Below, piece by piece: positions 1 to 8,555 of a DNA stretch of 64,000 nucleotides (the stretch's first letter is position 1; every line of letters begins with the position of its first letter). Source of the stretch: Rugosibacter sp. (GTDB lineage Bacteria; Pseudomonadota; Gammaproteobacteria; Burkholderiales; Rhodocyclaceae); the NCBI GenBank assembly GCA_004322535.1, contig SCUZ01000016.1:1-64000 (forward strand), read 5' to 3'. The position numbers were made by a program, and so were the translations under genes. The notes beneath the pieces were generated by a model that was not told the DNA's origin, searched no databases, and saw nothing but the letters and a program-made list of their open reading frames with translations.

Positions 1-566
1 GCATCCGGCAGGATAGAGCGCCGCACTTTGTCCGACCAGTAATCGTAATGCGCGATGCGGCGCAGGCTGGCTTCGATGCTGCCTATGATCAGCGGTGCAT
101 CAGGAAAGGCTTCGCGCGCGCGTTGTGAATACACAATCACCGCGCGATCGGGGCGACGGTCGGCCGCAGCATGGGGCGTGTAGGCGTCATCCGAGCGTAT
201 CTTTTTATCCGAGGTGTAGCGATTCACCATCGAATCCATATTGCCGGCGGTGATGCCGAAAAACAGTTTGGGTTTGCCCAAGCGCTTGAAGTCATCCGCC
301 GAATGCCAGTCAGGCTGACTGATGATGCCGACGCGAAAGCCTTGCGCTTCGAGCAGCCGTCCGACCAGCGCCATGCCGAAGCTGGGATGGTCGATGTAGG
401 CATCGCCCGTGACAAGAATGATGTCACATTCATCCCAACCGAGCACATCCATTTCGGCGCGCGACATCGGCAGGAAGGGTGCGGTGCCGAAACGATGCGC
501 CCAGTATTTACGATAGGACGTCAGCGGCTTGGGCTGTGCGGATAGCGAGGAGAGCGTGGGTGGCAT
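1..566 (-). CDS. YgiQ family radical SAM protein (C-terminus beyond window edge)
   Basis: About 188 N-terminal residues are visible, reading leftwards off the window. The start at 566 gives a protein beginning [11 protein letters not shown], followed by [19 protein letters not shown], a stretch typical of the N-terminal UPF0313/YgiQ domain. Further in are [12 protein letters not shown] and [20 protein letters not shown], also hallmarks of the family. The radical SAM CxxxCxxC cluster would lie beyond position 1 and is not seen. The biochemical role of YgiQ proteins is not established. The gene is read in a frame with no internal stop over the visible part. Identification is by remembered motifs. 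Confidence 0.85.
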   Translation of the reverse strand, partial: MPPTLSSLSAQPKPLTSYRKYWAHRFGTAPFLPMSRAEMDVLGWDECDIILVTGDAYIDHPSFGMALVGRLLEAQGFRVGIISQPDWHSADDFKRLGKPKLFFGITAGNMDSMVNRYTSDKKIRSDDAYTPHAAADRRPDRAVIVYSQRAREAFPDAPLIIGSIEASLRRIAHYDYWSDKVRRSILPD

Positions 567-655
567 GGTGGGTTGGGGGCAGGCACACAAAGCGTGCCCG
601 GGGAAGCATTATAAGGACGCATTGCACCAACACGTGAAATACATTGAATTCGTGC

Positions 656-691
656 GGTAACTACAGGGTAACTACAGGGTAACTACAGGGT
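656..691. repeat. 11-bp tandem repeat, three copies
   Basis: The unit GGTAACTACAG occurs three times head to tail (656-666, 667-677, 678-688), followed by a partial GGTG. It lies between the divergent ends of the YgiQ gene and the HNH gene. The period of 11 rather than 12 argues against a coding origin. It may be replication slippage; a regulatory iteron is possible but unsupported. Confidence 0.9.
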
Positions 692-744
692 GAATGCGTG
701 GCAACGAAGCAGGAAAAAAAGCCCTGCCAGATGGGTCTTGCACG

Positions 745-1326
745 CTAAGTCTGCCCGACGCGCAAGCGGCTTTGCGAGGGCACGTGGCGAGCCAGAAAAT
801 CCATTTGGTCGGCCAAAATGCGGCGGTTACTGAGAATCAGGTATTCCGCTTTGTTCGGCACGTAGGGCGCATAGGCAAGTTGCATGCGGGCTTGTTCGGG
901 CGTGCGCCCCCCCTTGGATTGGTTGCAGGTACGACAAGCGGTGACAACATTCATCCATGCATCACGGCCGCCTTGAGAAACGGGTAGAACGTGATCGCGC
1001 GTTAGCCGATGGGGAGGGAATTCCTTGACACAATAGGCGCAGATGCTGCGGTCACGATGAAACAGTTCGCGATTTGATAACGGGGGGATTGGACGCAGAG
1101 CGCGGCCAAACAAGGCTTTGCCGCGAATGGCAATGATGCTGCGGGTACATAAAGCGGAACGCTCCCCGGTGATGCGGTTTTGTCCGCCATAAAAAGTGAA
1201 TTCCGTATCGCCCGTATCCCACGCCACGAGGTCGCGCGCCACATAAACGCATGCATGCTGCCAGGTAACCCAGCGATGCGGTACGCCATATTGATCCAGA
1301 GTAAGAATCAGCGGATAGGAGGTCAT
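745..1326 (-). CDS. HNH endonuclease family protein
   Basis: A 193-residue protein with an HNH fold in its C-terminal half: a zinc-type pair CAYC near residue 96, the RDHVLPVSQGGRD segment carrying the Asp-His of the active site, and TACRTCNQSKGG with the second Cys pair. The N-terminal half (LTLDQYGVPHRWVTWQHAC) is typical of stand-alone bacterial HNH proteins of this length. Substrate and role are unknown; such genes are common in betaproteobacterial chromosomes outside restriction systems. It is divergent from the TonB-like gene at 1367, with a 40-bp gap that must hold both promoters. Confidence 0.85.
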   Translation of the reverse strand: MTSYPLILTLDQYGVPHRWVTWQHACVYVARDLVAWDTGDTEFTFYGGQNRITGERSALCTRSIIAIRGKALFGRALRPIPPLSNRELFHRDRSICAYCVKEFPPHRLTRDHVLPVSQGGRDAWMNVVTACRTCNQSKGGRTPEQARMQLAYAPYVPNKAEYLILSNRRILADQMDFLARHVPSQSRLRVGQT

Positions 1327-1366
1327 CTCGTAGAATCCTGTAATACAGCGAATTTAACAGAGTGCG

Positions 1367-2182
1367 ATGACTTTTGATAGCAGAGAACAACGTGGATTAA
1401 CCCGGCGACAGCTTTGGTTTGCGCTGCTTTGCTCTTTGTTTCTGCACGGTGTGTTGTTGTCATTGGGCGGGTTACGCCAGGTGCAGCAGGGATCAACATC
1501 CGGTTCGGCACCCGGGTTAATCGCGCGTTTGCGTTTGGCACCTGCGGCCATGGCGCCAGCCACTCCGGTTGTTACAGCAGGGCCGCCCCATGTGTCTACG
1601 CACCCACCTGTCCATAGGCGACTGATGCCCCCGGTGTTAACTTCCGTGTCGCCAGCACGCCAAGAACAGCAGAGCCTTAAAGTGCCCGTTGCACAGCTGC
1701 CGGATCGCACCTTGCCCATGATGACTGATGCTTTACCAGCGAAGCAAGCAGCCGGATCAACTGAGCCGGTGAGATCCGCTACAGTGCCCGGCATGTCGGT
1801 GGCGGCAACAAATGATCAGCAGGGTGATCAACGCAACGGACAGCGAAATGATTCGCAAAATCCGGCGTCTGCTGCGGGATTGTCTGCCGATGGCTTGCGG
1901 CGGTATCGGTTGGGGCTGGCAACGCAGTCGCGACGCTTTAAGCGTTACCCGGCACAGGCGCTCGCCGCAGGTTGGGCAGGCACGGTGGAGATTTTTCTTG
2001 CAGTGGATAGCGCAGGATTAGCAACGGTAATCCTGAATAAATCCAGCGGCCATGCAGCGCTTGATCGGGCGGCGCAAACCATGATTGAAGCTGGTGCGCA
2101 GCACACGCCTGTGCCAGATGTGCTGCGCGGCAAGGCTTTTTCGGTTGTCTTGCCGGTGGTGTTTGATATCAACGATGGGTGA
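1367..2182 (+). CDS. TonB-like energy transducer protein
   Basis: A 271-residue protein with a short cytoplasmic N-terminus, one membrane anchor at about residues 16-35 (LWFALLCSLFLHGVLLSLGG), a long Pro/Ala/Gln-rich periplasmic linker and a C-terminal TonB domain. The domain includes RYPAQALAAGWAGTVEIFL and the AALDRAAQTMIEAGA stretch. TonB proteins pass the ExbB/ExbD proton-motive energy to outer-membrane receptors. No exbBD or receptor gene is adjacent, so its partner is unknown. The LHG motif in the anchor contains the conserved membrane His. Confidence 0.8.
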   Translation: MTFDSREQRGLTRRQLWFALLCSLFLHGVLLSLGGLRQVQQGSTSGSAPGLIARLRLAPAAMAPATPVVTAGPPHVSTHPPVHRRLMPPVLTSVSPARQEQQSLKVPVAQLPDRTLPMMTDALPAKQAAGSTEPVRSATVPGMSVAATNDQQGDQRNGQRNDSQNPASAAGLSADGLRRYRLGLATQSRRFKRYPAQALAAGWAGTVEIFLAVDSAGLATVILNKSSGHAALDRAAQTMIEAGAQHTPVPDVLRGKAFSVVLPVVFDINDG

Positions 2183-2219
2183 GGCGCGGATTAAGTCCGC
2201 CGCTTAAAACCGGTTTGCT

Positions 2220-2789
2220 TTAGCGCGTGTCCTGCTGGGACGATAGCGGAGGCGAGATGGTTTCTTCGTGAAAACGAAAGTGCCCTGCGCGGCGGTCGGC
2301 AAAGTAATGGCGCAAGGTGAGGTGTATGGTGCGAAACGCGATGTCATTCCAGGGAATTTCCTCTTCGCTAAACAAGCGTAATTCGAGTGTTTCTTCGCCT
2401 GCAGAAAAATCCAGGTCGAGCAACTGTGCGCGATAGATCACATGCACTTGATCAATGTGCGGCACGCTGATGAGGCTGAACAGATTATCTAATGCAATGC
2501 GTGCGCAAGCTTCCTCCGAGGTTTCGCGAATGGCTGCATTGGCAACCGTTTCACCGTTTTCCATAAAACCTGCAGGTAGTGTCCATTTGCCATAGCCTGG
2601 TTCAATGGCACGCCGACACAACAAGATGCGATCACCCCATTCAGGCAAGCTGCCAACGACCAAGCGCGGGTTGCGGTAATGAATCGTGTCGCACGCCGTG
2701 CATACATGACGCAACAAAGAGTCGCCCGCCGGTACTCGCTGACTGACAGGTGCGCCACAAACGCTGCAGAATTTCAGAAGGGGATCCAT
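2220..2789 (-). CDS. Nudix hydrolase with N-terminal zinc ribbon
   Basis: A 189-residue protein. The N-terminus has a zinc-ribbon pair (FCSVCG at about residues 8-12 and CTACD at about 31-35) as in NudC-type and ADP-ribose Nudix enzymes. The Nudix box runs from GFMENGE to RETSEEAC at about residues 74-95. It has the catalytic Glu residues, but the usual final Gly is Cys/Ala (EEACA). Known members hydrolyse nucleoside diphosphates linked to a moiety X; the substrate here is not predictable. It is convergent with the TonB-like gene. Confidence 0.85.
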   Translation of the reverse strand: MDPLLKFCSVCGAPVSQRVPAGDSLLRHVCTACDTIHYRNPRLVVGSLPEWGDRILLCRRAIEPGYGKWTLPAGFMENGETVANAAIRETSEEACARIALDNLFSLISVPHIDQVHVIYRAQLLDLDFSAGEETLELRLFSEEEIPWNDIAFRTIHLTLRHYFADRRAGHFRFHEETISPPLSSQQDTR

Positions 2790-3062
2790 GGCGAGAGTTT
2801 AACGCGCCAAAATGTTTTGCGTTGATGCATAGGTATTTCATGGAATCCGCATGAGTTACTCTTTTCTCTAATGTGCAGATACGGCGAATATGTAAGCAAA
2901 AACCTTACAAATAGATGTATCCAATTCCGACAATAGAATGGTTTTTCTATTGCTATCTTCCTTGTCTCTGTCTGTGCAATCATGCAATTGCTGTAATTCC
3001 GGTTGGGAGTTGAGCAAGTGAGTACACCGTGAGTATTAATAATATCTACTGCGAGGGAGTGC

Positions 3063-3380
3063 ATGATGAAAACTGATGCCTACAACGATATAAAAGAAGT
3101 CAACCTTTCCTATTTGATGTTGGCGCAAAGCATGGTTCGCTCGGATCGTGAAGCGGCCATTTTTCGGTTGGGTATCAGCGAAGAAATTGCCGATGTTTTG
3201 ATGCGCCTCACGCCGGGTCAAGTGCTAAAAATGGCTAGCTCAGACATGTTGTTGTGCAACTTCCGTTTTGACGACACCTTGCTGCTTGATCTGCTGGCCA
3301 ATCACGAGCGTGACCGAGGCGCCGCGCATGTGCATGCGGCGATTCTCGCCGCCGGTCGTCCTGTTGCCACTATTGCTTGA
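3063..3380 (+). CDS. flhD: Flagellar master regulator subunit FlhD
   Basis: A 105-residue protein matching FlhD: EVNLSYLMLAQSMVRSDREA at the N-terminus, then the FRLGISEEIADVLMRLTPGQV helix block. FlhD pairs with FlhC as FlhD4C2 to activate class II flagellar promoters. Two start codons are adjacent (3063 and 3066) behind a GAGGGAG ribosome-binding site; 3066 has the better spacing. flhC follows 50 bp downstream. No other flagellar gene is in the window, so it is an isolated master-operon locus. Confidence 0.9.
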   Translation: MMKTDAYNDIKEVNLSYLMLAQSMVRSDREAAIFRLGISEEIADVLMRLTPGQVLKMASSDMLLCNFRFDDTLLLDLLANHERDRGAAHVHAAILAAGRPVATIA

Positions 3381-3430
3381 TATACGGTTTTTCCTGATTT
3401 TTTCGTATTTTTGCTGGTGCGGAGGCGTGA

Positions 3431-3979
3431 ATGAAGAATAAATCCGTTATTACGGAGGCGAATGAAATTCGTCTGGCGGTTGATCTGGTAAAGCTCGGTG
3501 CTCGTTTGCAACTGCTCGAAGCGGAGACCAATCTTTCTCGTGAACGCCTGCTTAAACTCTATAAAGAGGTCAAGGGAGAATCCCCCCCAAAAGGCATGCT
3601 GCCTTTTTCAACCGACTGGTTCATGACCTGGCAGCCGAATATTCATGCTTCCTTGTTCATGGCGTATTACCGTTTTTTTCAGAAACATACGCAATTAAAA
3701 GGGCTGGAGCTGATCATCAAGTCTTACCGCATGTATGTTGAGCAGATCGAGCGAGGCAGTATGGATGTCGTGCTTTCGCTCACGCGGGCGTGGACTATGG
3801 TGCGGTTTTTTGATGCAAAAATGTTGCAAATGGCCACCTGCCGCGAATGCGGTGGTGATTTTGTCACCCATGCGTTTGATCCTACCCGTGGATATGTGTG
3901 CGGGCTGTGCCATATGCCTGCACGTGCCGGAAAAACCCGCCGGGCAGCTGAGCTGGCGCTTGCCGCTGCGGAAGTCTAA
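3431..3979 (+). CDS. flhC: Flagellar master regulator subunit FlhC
   Basis: A 182-residue FlhC homologue. The C-terminal zinc site is visible as CRECGGDF and CGLCHMPARAG, four Cys that bind Zn in FlhC. The middle carries GMLPFSTDWFMTWQPNIHAS, a stretch typical of the family. The ATG at 3431 lies five bases after GGAGG. It forms the DNA-binding partner of FlhD encoded immediately upstream; the two are almost certainly co-transcribed. Confidence 0.92.
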   Translation: MKNKSVITEANEIRLAVDLVKLGARLQLLEAETNLSRERLLKLYKEVKGESPPKGMLPFSTDWFMTWQPNIHASLFMAYYRFFQKHTQLKGLELIIKSYRMYVEQIERGSMDVVLSLTRAWTMVRFFDAKMLQMATCRECGGDFVTHAFDPTRGYVCGLCHMPARAGKTRRAAELALAAAEV

Positions 3980-4003
3980 AGAGCGCTTAACCCTGTAGAG
4001 TAA

Positions 4004-4030
4004 TGACGAAGTGCCGGCCGCGCTTCGTCA
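4004..4030. terminator. Convergent hairpin between flhC and the FAD dehydrogenase
   Basis: An 11-bp stem, TGACGAAGTGC with GCGCTTCGTCA (one G-U pair), encloses a 5-nt loop. It sits between the converging flhC and FAD dehydrogenase genes and overlaps the stop codon of the latter. There is no clear T tract on either side, so it may be a weak bidirectional terminator or an RNA-stabilising hairpin. Confidence 0.5.
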
Positions 4031-5635
4031 CGTCTGTGTCAGGCTGAGTGCAACTGCTTCAGCGATTTTGATGCCGTCAATGGCGGCCGATAAAATCCCT
4101 CCGGCATAGCCTGCCCCTTCCCCGGCAGGAAACAGGCCGCGTGTATTCATGCTTTGGTAATGCTCGTTTCGTGTGATGCGCACCGGGGACGATGTGCGCG
4201 TTTCTACCCCCGTCATTAAAGCGTCTCCCATGGCGAAACCGCGAATTTGTTTGCCGAAAGCGGGCAATGCTTCGCGCAGTGTGGTGATAACAAATTCAGG
4301 CAGACACAAAGACAGATCGGTGAGATGAATCCCCGGGGTATATGACGGGTGCACCTCACCCAGCGCGGTGGATGGCCGTTGCGCAAGAAAATCGCCCACC
4401 CGTTGCGCGGGCGCATGGTAATTGCTGCCACCGGTGACAAAAGCAATTGACTCCCAATGCCGTTGATACTCGATTCCGGCAAGCGGACCCCCTGAATAAT
4501 CTGCCGGTGTAATGCCCACCACAATGGCACTGTTGGCGTTGCGCTCATTGCGTGAATACTGGCTCATGCCATTGGTGACCAGACGTCCGGGCTCAGAGGC
4601 CGCAGCAACCACCGTGCCGCCGGGACACATGCAAAAACTATAGGCTGAGCGTGCGTTTTTAGCGTGATGGACGAGTTTGTAATCCGCCGCACCCAGAATA
4701 GGGTGTCCGGCCGCTTTGCCGTAACGCACCTGATCAATGAGCGATTGTGGATGTTCAATCCGCACGCCAATCGAGAACGGTTTGGCTTCGAGAAAAACAC
4801 CGCGTGCGTGAAGCTGGTAGAAGGTATCGCGCGCGCTATGGCCCACCGCCAGAATCACATGATCGGCGACGACATGTTCTCCGTTGGCGAGCAGCAGGCC
4901 GCGCACTTGGCCTTGCTCGATTTGAATATCAGTAATGTGGCTTTGAAAGCGAATTTCACCGCCGAGCGCCTCAATGCTGGCGCGCATGTTTTCCACCACC
5001 GATACCAGGCGAAACGTACCGATGTGGGGTTTGGCCACATACAGTATTTCTTCTGGCGCACCAGCTTTGATAAATTCGGTCAATACTTTGCGGCTGCGAT
5101 ATTCTGGGTCCCGAATCTGGCTGTAGAGCTTGCCATCAGAAAAAGTGCCCGCGCCGCCTTCGCCAAATTGCACATTGGATTCCGGATTGAGTACGCCCTG
5201 GCGCCAGAACTTCCAAGTGTCCTGGGTGCGCTCTCGAACAGACTTCCCCCGTTCGAGAATCAGCGGGCGAAACCCCATCTGCGCTAAAAGCAAACCCGCA
5301 AACAAACCGCACGGCCCGGTGCCAATCACCACGGGGCGCGGATGTTTCTGCGCTGGTGTTGCCGGTGCTTGCGTGACGAAGTGATATTGCGTATCCGGCG
5401 TTTGCACGATATGCGGGGTACCTTGCAGGCGGCTTGCCACCGCCTGTTCGTTTTTCAGCGTGACATCCAGCGTATAGGTGAGAATGACGGCCGAAGACTT
5501 ACGTGCATCCACGCTGCGGCGATAAACTTGAAAGTCGAGCAGTTCATCAGGAGCGATGCCGAGGCGCTTGATAATCGCCGCCCGCAAGTGGTCTGGCGTG
5601 TGATCGAGGGGTAGCTTAAGTTCAGTAAGGCGCAT
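4028..5635 (-). CDS. Large FAD-dependent dehydrogenase (COG2509-like)
   Basis: A 535-residue flavoprotein. An N-terminal domain of about 95 residues precedes the dinucleotide-binding motif VIGTGPCGLFAGLLLAQMG near residue 103. Further motifs are ERGKSVRERTQDT, the NVQFGEGGAGTFSDGKLYS block and a C-terminal FAD segment FPAGEGAGYAGGILSAAIDG. This arrangement is typical of uncharacterised bacterial dehydrogenases of the COG2509 type. The physiological substrate is not known. It stands alone, convergent with flhC and about 80 bp from the small membrane protein gene upstream of it. Confidence 0.85.
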   Translation of the reverse strand: MRLTELKLPLDHTPDHLRAAIIKRLGIAPDELLDFQVYRRSVDARKSSAVILTYTLDVTLKNEQAVASRLQGTPHIVQTPDTQYHFVTQAPATPAQKHPRPVVIGTGPCGLFAGLLLAQMGFRPLILERGKSVRERTQDTWKFWRQGVLNPESNVQFGEGGAGTFSDGKLYSQIRDPEYRSRKVLTEFIKAGAPEEILYVAKPHIGTFRLVSVVENMRASIEALGGEIRFQSHITDIQIEQGQVRGLLLANGEHVVADHVILAVGHSARDTFYQLHARGVFLEAKPFSIGVRIEHPQSLIDQVRYGKAAGHPILGAADYKLVHHAKNARSAYSFCMCPGGTVVAAASEPGRLVTNGMSQYSRNERNANSAIVVGITPADYSGGPLAGIEYQRHWESIAFVTGGSNYHAPAQRVGDFLAQRPSTALGEVHPSYTPGIHLTDLSLCLPEFVITTLREALPAFGKQIRGFAMGDALMTGVETRTSSPVRITRNEHYQSMNTRGLFPAGEGAGYAGGILSAAIDGIKIAEAVALSLTQT

Positions 5636-5721
5636 GGCACGTTGGGATCAATGCGGTCGTAGCGGTTGCGCGCTGGTTTTTACACTGACCTGCAACGAGC
5701 CGTGGCTAATCGCACAAAGTG

Positions 5722-6141
5722 TCAAGAATTAGTGACAGCGCGACTATCCCGCAGGAAGTATTCCGTTTCACCAAAACAGGTGCCGGGTAAGCCTTTGTGT
5801 TGCTCATAAGTGACGGCAACGCGCTGCCCCATCTGGCTGTTGAGTTTTGCAGCAAGTGCATCGTCGCGTACAGTGAAGAAAAACTTTTCCGGCATTGAGC
5901 CGGGAACAGCGACCAGAGTCAATTCGCCTTCCCACGTTTTGCATAGCCAGCCCTTGCGCGAGAGCTTTTGCACAAAGCCCGCACGCTCGCCATCAGCGTA
6001 AGAATACTGAAATGCCAACCAGACATAGGCAGCAAACAACAACGGCGCAATCAGCAAGGGAATGATCAGAAATTTGAGCATCCCTGATTTTGCGGACTTG
6101 GCAGGCTGAGCGGGTTGAGCCGGAGTGGTTGTGTTTGTCAT
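5722..6141 (-). CDS. Conserved hypothetical protein with one membrane anchor
   Basis: A 139-residue protein. It begins with a Thr/Pro/Ala-rich segment, then a single hydrophobic helix at about residues 22-46 (MLKFLIIPLLIAPLLFAAYV). A soluble domain of about 90 residues with two Cys (WLCKTWEG and PGTCFGETEYF) follows. The positive-inside rule suggests the C-terminal domain is periplasmic. Similar small 6-oxopurine-independent hypothetical proteins occur in Betaproteobacteria, but I do not recognise a named family. It lies about 50 bp downstream of efp on the same strand and could be its transcriptional partner. Confidence 0.6.
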   Translation of the reverse strand: MTNTTTPAQPAQPAKSAKSGMLKFLIIPLLIAPLLFAAYVWLAFQYSYADGERAGFVQKLSRKGWLCKTWEGELTLVAVPGSMPEKFFFTVRDDALAAKLNSQMGQRVAVTYEQHKGLPGTCFGETEYFLRDSRAVTNS

Positions 6142-6193
6142 TGAGTTTACAGGCGGGGGAGTAAAAACTCAGACTAAAAAACTAGGCTGAACG

Positions 6194-6751
6194 TTATTTA
6201 ACCCGGTTGCGATATTCTGCTGTGCGGGTGTCAATTTCAATTTTGTCGCCAATCTCGACGAACAGGGGCACAGGTAACGTAAATCCGGTAGTGATTTTGG
6301 CGGGTTTCATGACTTTGCCAGAAGTGTCGCCTTTCACTGCGGGTTCGGTATAGACAACTTCGCGCACGACGCTGTTTGGCATTTCAATGGAAATCGCTTT
6401 GCCATCATAGAACACCACTTCAACCGGCATGCCATCCTCAATGTAATTGACGGCATCACCCATGTTTTCGGCTTCGACTTCATACTGGTTGTAATCGGTG
6501 TCCATGAAAACAAACATGGGCTCGGCGAAGTAGGAGTAAGTACATTCTTTGCGATCGGGCACGACTTGGTCAAATTTATCATCGGCCTTGTAGACGGCTT
6601 CAGACGCAGCGCCGGTAAGCAGGTTCTTGAATTTGAATTTGACAACTGCCGAGCTGCGGCCGGATTTGTTGTATTCGGCTTTTTGTACAACGAGGGGGTC
6701 ATTGCCGACCATGATGACATTACCGGCGCGGAGTTCTTGGGCGATTTTCAT
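6194..6751 (-). CDS. efp: Translation elongation factor P with Arg32 loop
   Basis: A 185-residue EF-P covering all three domains (N-terminal KOW-like, central OB, C-terminal OB). The tip of the first domain reads [11 protein letters not shown], placing Arg at residue 32. Arg32 is the residue glycosylated by EarP in the arginine-type EF-P branch, rather than the lysine modified by EpmA/B. EF-P rescues ribosomes stalled on polyproline stretches. earP lies immediately upstream in the same orientation, which agrees with the modification type. Confidence 0.96.
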   Translation of the reverse strand: MKIAQELRAGNVIMVGNDPLVVQKAEYNKSGRSSAVVKFKFKNLLTGAASEAVYKADDKFDQVVPDRKECTYSYFAEPMFVFMDTDYNQYEVEAENMGDAVNYIEDGMPVEVVFYDGKAISIEMPNSVVREVVYTEPAVKGDTSGKVMKPAKITTGFTLPVPLFVEIGDKIEIDTRTAEYRNRVK

Positions 6752-6794
6752 GTGTTTGCTTCCAGCAGAATGGGACGAGAAGAAGGTTAATTGA

Positions 6795-7910
6795 TCATTT
6801 TAGCCGGTCAAGGCAGAACTGTACAAGATTGCTGGCAAGATTCGTTTGCCTGGCGAGCGTAGCAGACCAGTGCTGCGCTGCGGGAGTCAAGGCGGGCAGC
6901 GCAGCGGCAAAGGCGGGCCAGTTGAGTTCGCCTATGCCATTCCAGCCGTACCAGAAAGTGTTTAGAGCATCAATTGCCGTGTCATCAGCGCCGATTTTTC
7001 GTATGTAACGATGAAGAAAAGCGTCGAGCTTTACCCGATGCACATCGTCGGCCTGCGAATAAATCTGCCAGACAAAAGGTTTGCCCGCCCACTGGGCGCG
7101 TACGAAAGAATCCTCGCCCCGCACGAAATTCAGGTCACAAGACCAGAGCAGTTCATCAAAACGGGATTGCGGCAAAAAGGGCAGCGGGTGCGTGCTCAAT
7201 GCGCCATGCGTGGATGCGGCAGCGTTGCTGCCCGGCTGCAACAAGTGGATGGGACGATTTTCCTGCGCCAACGCCTGTATCAGTTGCGCGACGGGCGCGG
7301 CGGGATAGCTGAACAGGGAAATGGTCAGCTCGTTCGGCGCTTTTTCCGGCAGGCCGAATTCGGTGCGAAAAGCGGCGGCATCGAACGCTTGGCGGCGGTC
7401 GTCATAGTCGGCTTCACGCAACAAACCACCGCTGTGCTCATCAAATCCAGGAAAGAAAAAATGTTTGACCAGCGGCAGACGCGGGTGAGGTGAAGGCATG
7501 CGGTGCATCTTGCCGACCCATTCTTCGGCCGAGAGATAGTCGAGATTGAGCCACACAGGTTTTTTCTCGCGCCGCGCCATGGCCTCGGTGTACTCCTCGG
7601 GCAGCGTGCAGGCAAAGGCTTCGATGACTACGTCGGCCGGGTTGTTGTGTGGTGCATCCGGCGGCACGGGGGACGACACAGCGTGCGGCCAGGGCACAAC
7701 GGCGACCGGACTTTGGGCATGGTCGGGGGCGAGCCGATCGAGCGGTGCCGGATTGTCGATGTACAGCCGCACTTGCCAGCCGTATTCCTCGCCCAGCTGT
7801 CGGGCAAGACGCCAGCACACACCGGCGTCGCCATAGTTATCGACGACGACACAAAAAATGTCGCAGCGAATAGCGTGGGCAGCAGGGGTGGAAGATAGCG
7901 CGTTCAGCAT
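6795..7910 (-). CDS. earP: EF-P arginine rhamnosyltransferase EarP
   Basis: A 371-residue GT-B-fold enzyme. The N-terminus contains [20 protein letters not shown] with the catalytic Asp region conserved in EarP, and the C-terminus has the [21 protein letters not shown] nucleotide-sugar segment (split here as [14 protein letters not shown] and [10 protein letters not shown]). EarP transfers rhamnose from TDP-L-rhamnose to Arg32 of EF-P. It is followed after 43 bp by efp, which has the matching Arg32. The 5' end faces the UDG gene across a 21-bp divergent gap. Confidence 0.93.
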   Translation of the reverse strand: MLNALSSTPAAHAIRCDIFCVVVDNYGDAGVCWRLARQLGEEYGWQVRLYIDNPAPLDRLAPDHAQSPVAVVPWPHAVSSPVPPDAPHNNPADVVIEAFACTLPEEYTEAMARREKKPVWLNLDYLSAEEWVGKMHRMPSPHPRLPLVKHFFFPGFDEHSGGLLREADYDDRRQAFDAAAFRTEFGLPEKAPNELTISLFSYPAAPVAQLIQALAQENRPIHLLQPGSNAAASTHGALSTHPLPFLPQSRFDELLWSCDLNFVRGEDSFVRAQWAGKPFVWQIYSQADDVHRVKLDAFLHRYIRKIGADDTAIDALNTFWYGWNGIGELNWPAFAAALPALTPAAQHWSATLARQTNLASNLVQFCLDRLK

Positions 7911-7931
7911 GAGAGGCGGTATCCTATCCGA

Positions 7932-8555
7932 ATGAATTCACTTTTACGCTGTACGGAATGCCCGCGCCTGGCAATTTTTCTTGCGGATGTGCGCGGCAAC
8001 TGTCCGGATTATCACGCGCGGCCGGTGTTGCCCTTTGGCGACCCGAAGGCGCGCCTGCTGATCGTGGGTCTTGCGCCCGGCATGCATGGTGCCAACCGCA
8101 GCGGCCGGCCATTCACGGGCGACTATGCAGGCATTTTGCTGTATGAAACCTTGCATGCATTCGGCTTTGCTTCGCGGCCGGTGTCTGTCGCGGCGGACGA
8201 TGGCTTGCAATTGATCGACTGCCGCATTACCAATGCCGTGAAATGTTTGCCGCCGCAAAACAAACCGGAAACGAGCGAGATAAAAACCTGCAATCGCTGG
8301 CTGGCAGACGAGTTGATCGCCGCGCCTGAAGTGCGCGTGATCCTCGCCTTGGGGCTGGTGGCGCACAAGGCCGTGCTGATGGCCGCCGGGCTCAAGCAGT
8401 CGGCCTTCGCTTTTGCACACGCCGCGCGTCATGTGCTGCCGGATGGCCGCGTACTCATCGACAGTTATCATTGCAGCCGTTACAACACGCAAACGCGCCG
8501 TCTCACCGGCGCCGACTTTTCGCATGTCTTCAGCCTCATCCGCAACGAACTTTGA
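7932..8555 (+). CDS. Uracil-DNA glycosylase, family 5 (UdgB-like)
   Basis: A 207-residue protein with four Cys for an Fe-S cluster (RCTECPRL near the start, DCRITNAVKCLPPQ in the middle) and the family motif GLAPGMHGANRSGRPFTGD. The C-terminal SYHCSRYNT resembles the second UDG motif (HPSxxN) with Ser replaced. Family 5 enzymes remove uracil and hypoxanthine from DNA. Its 3' end overlaps the start of uvrC by about 32 bp, suggesting a DNA-repair operon. Confidence 0.87.
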   Translation: MNSLLRCTECPRLAIFLADVRGNCPDYHARPVLPFGDPKARLLIVGLAPGMHGANRSGRPFTGDYAGILLYETLHAFGFASRPVSVAADDGLQLIDCRITNAVKCLPPQNKPETSEIKTCNRWLADELIAAPEVRVILALGLVAHKAVLMAAGLKQSAFAFAHAARHVLPDGRVLIDSYHCSRYNTQTRRLTGADFSHVFSLIRNEL

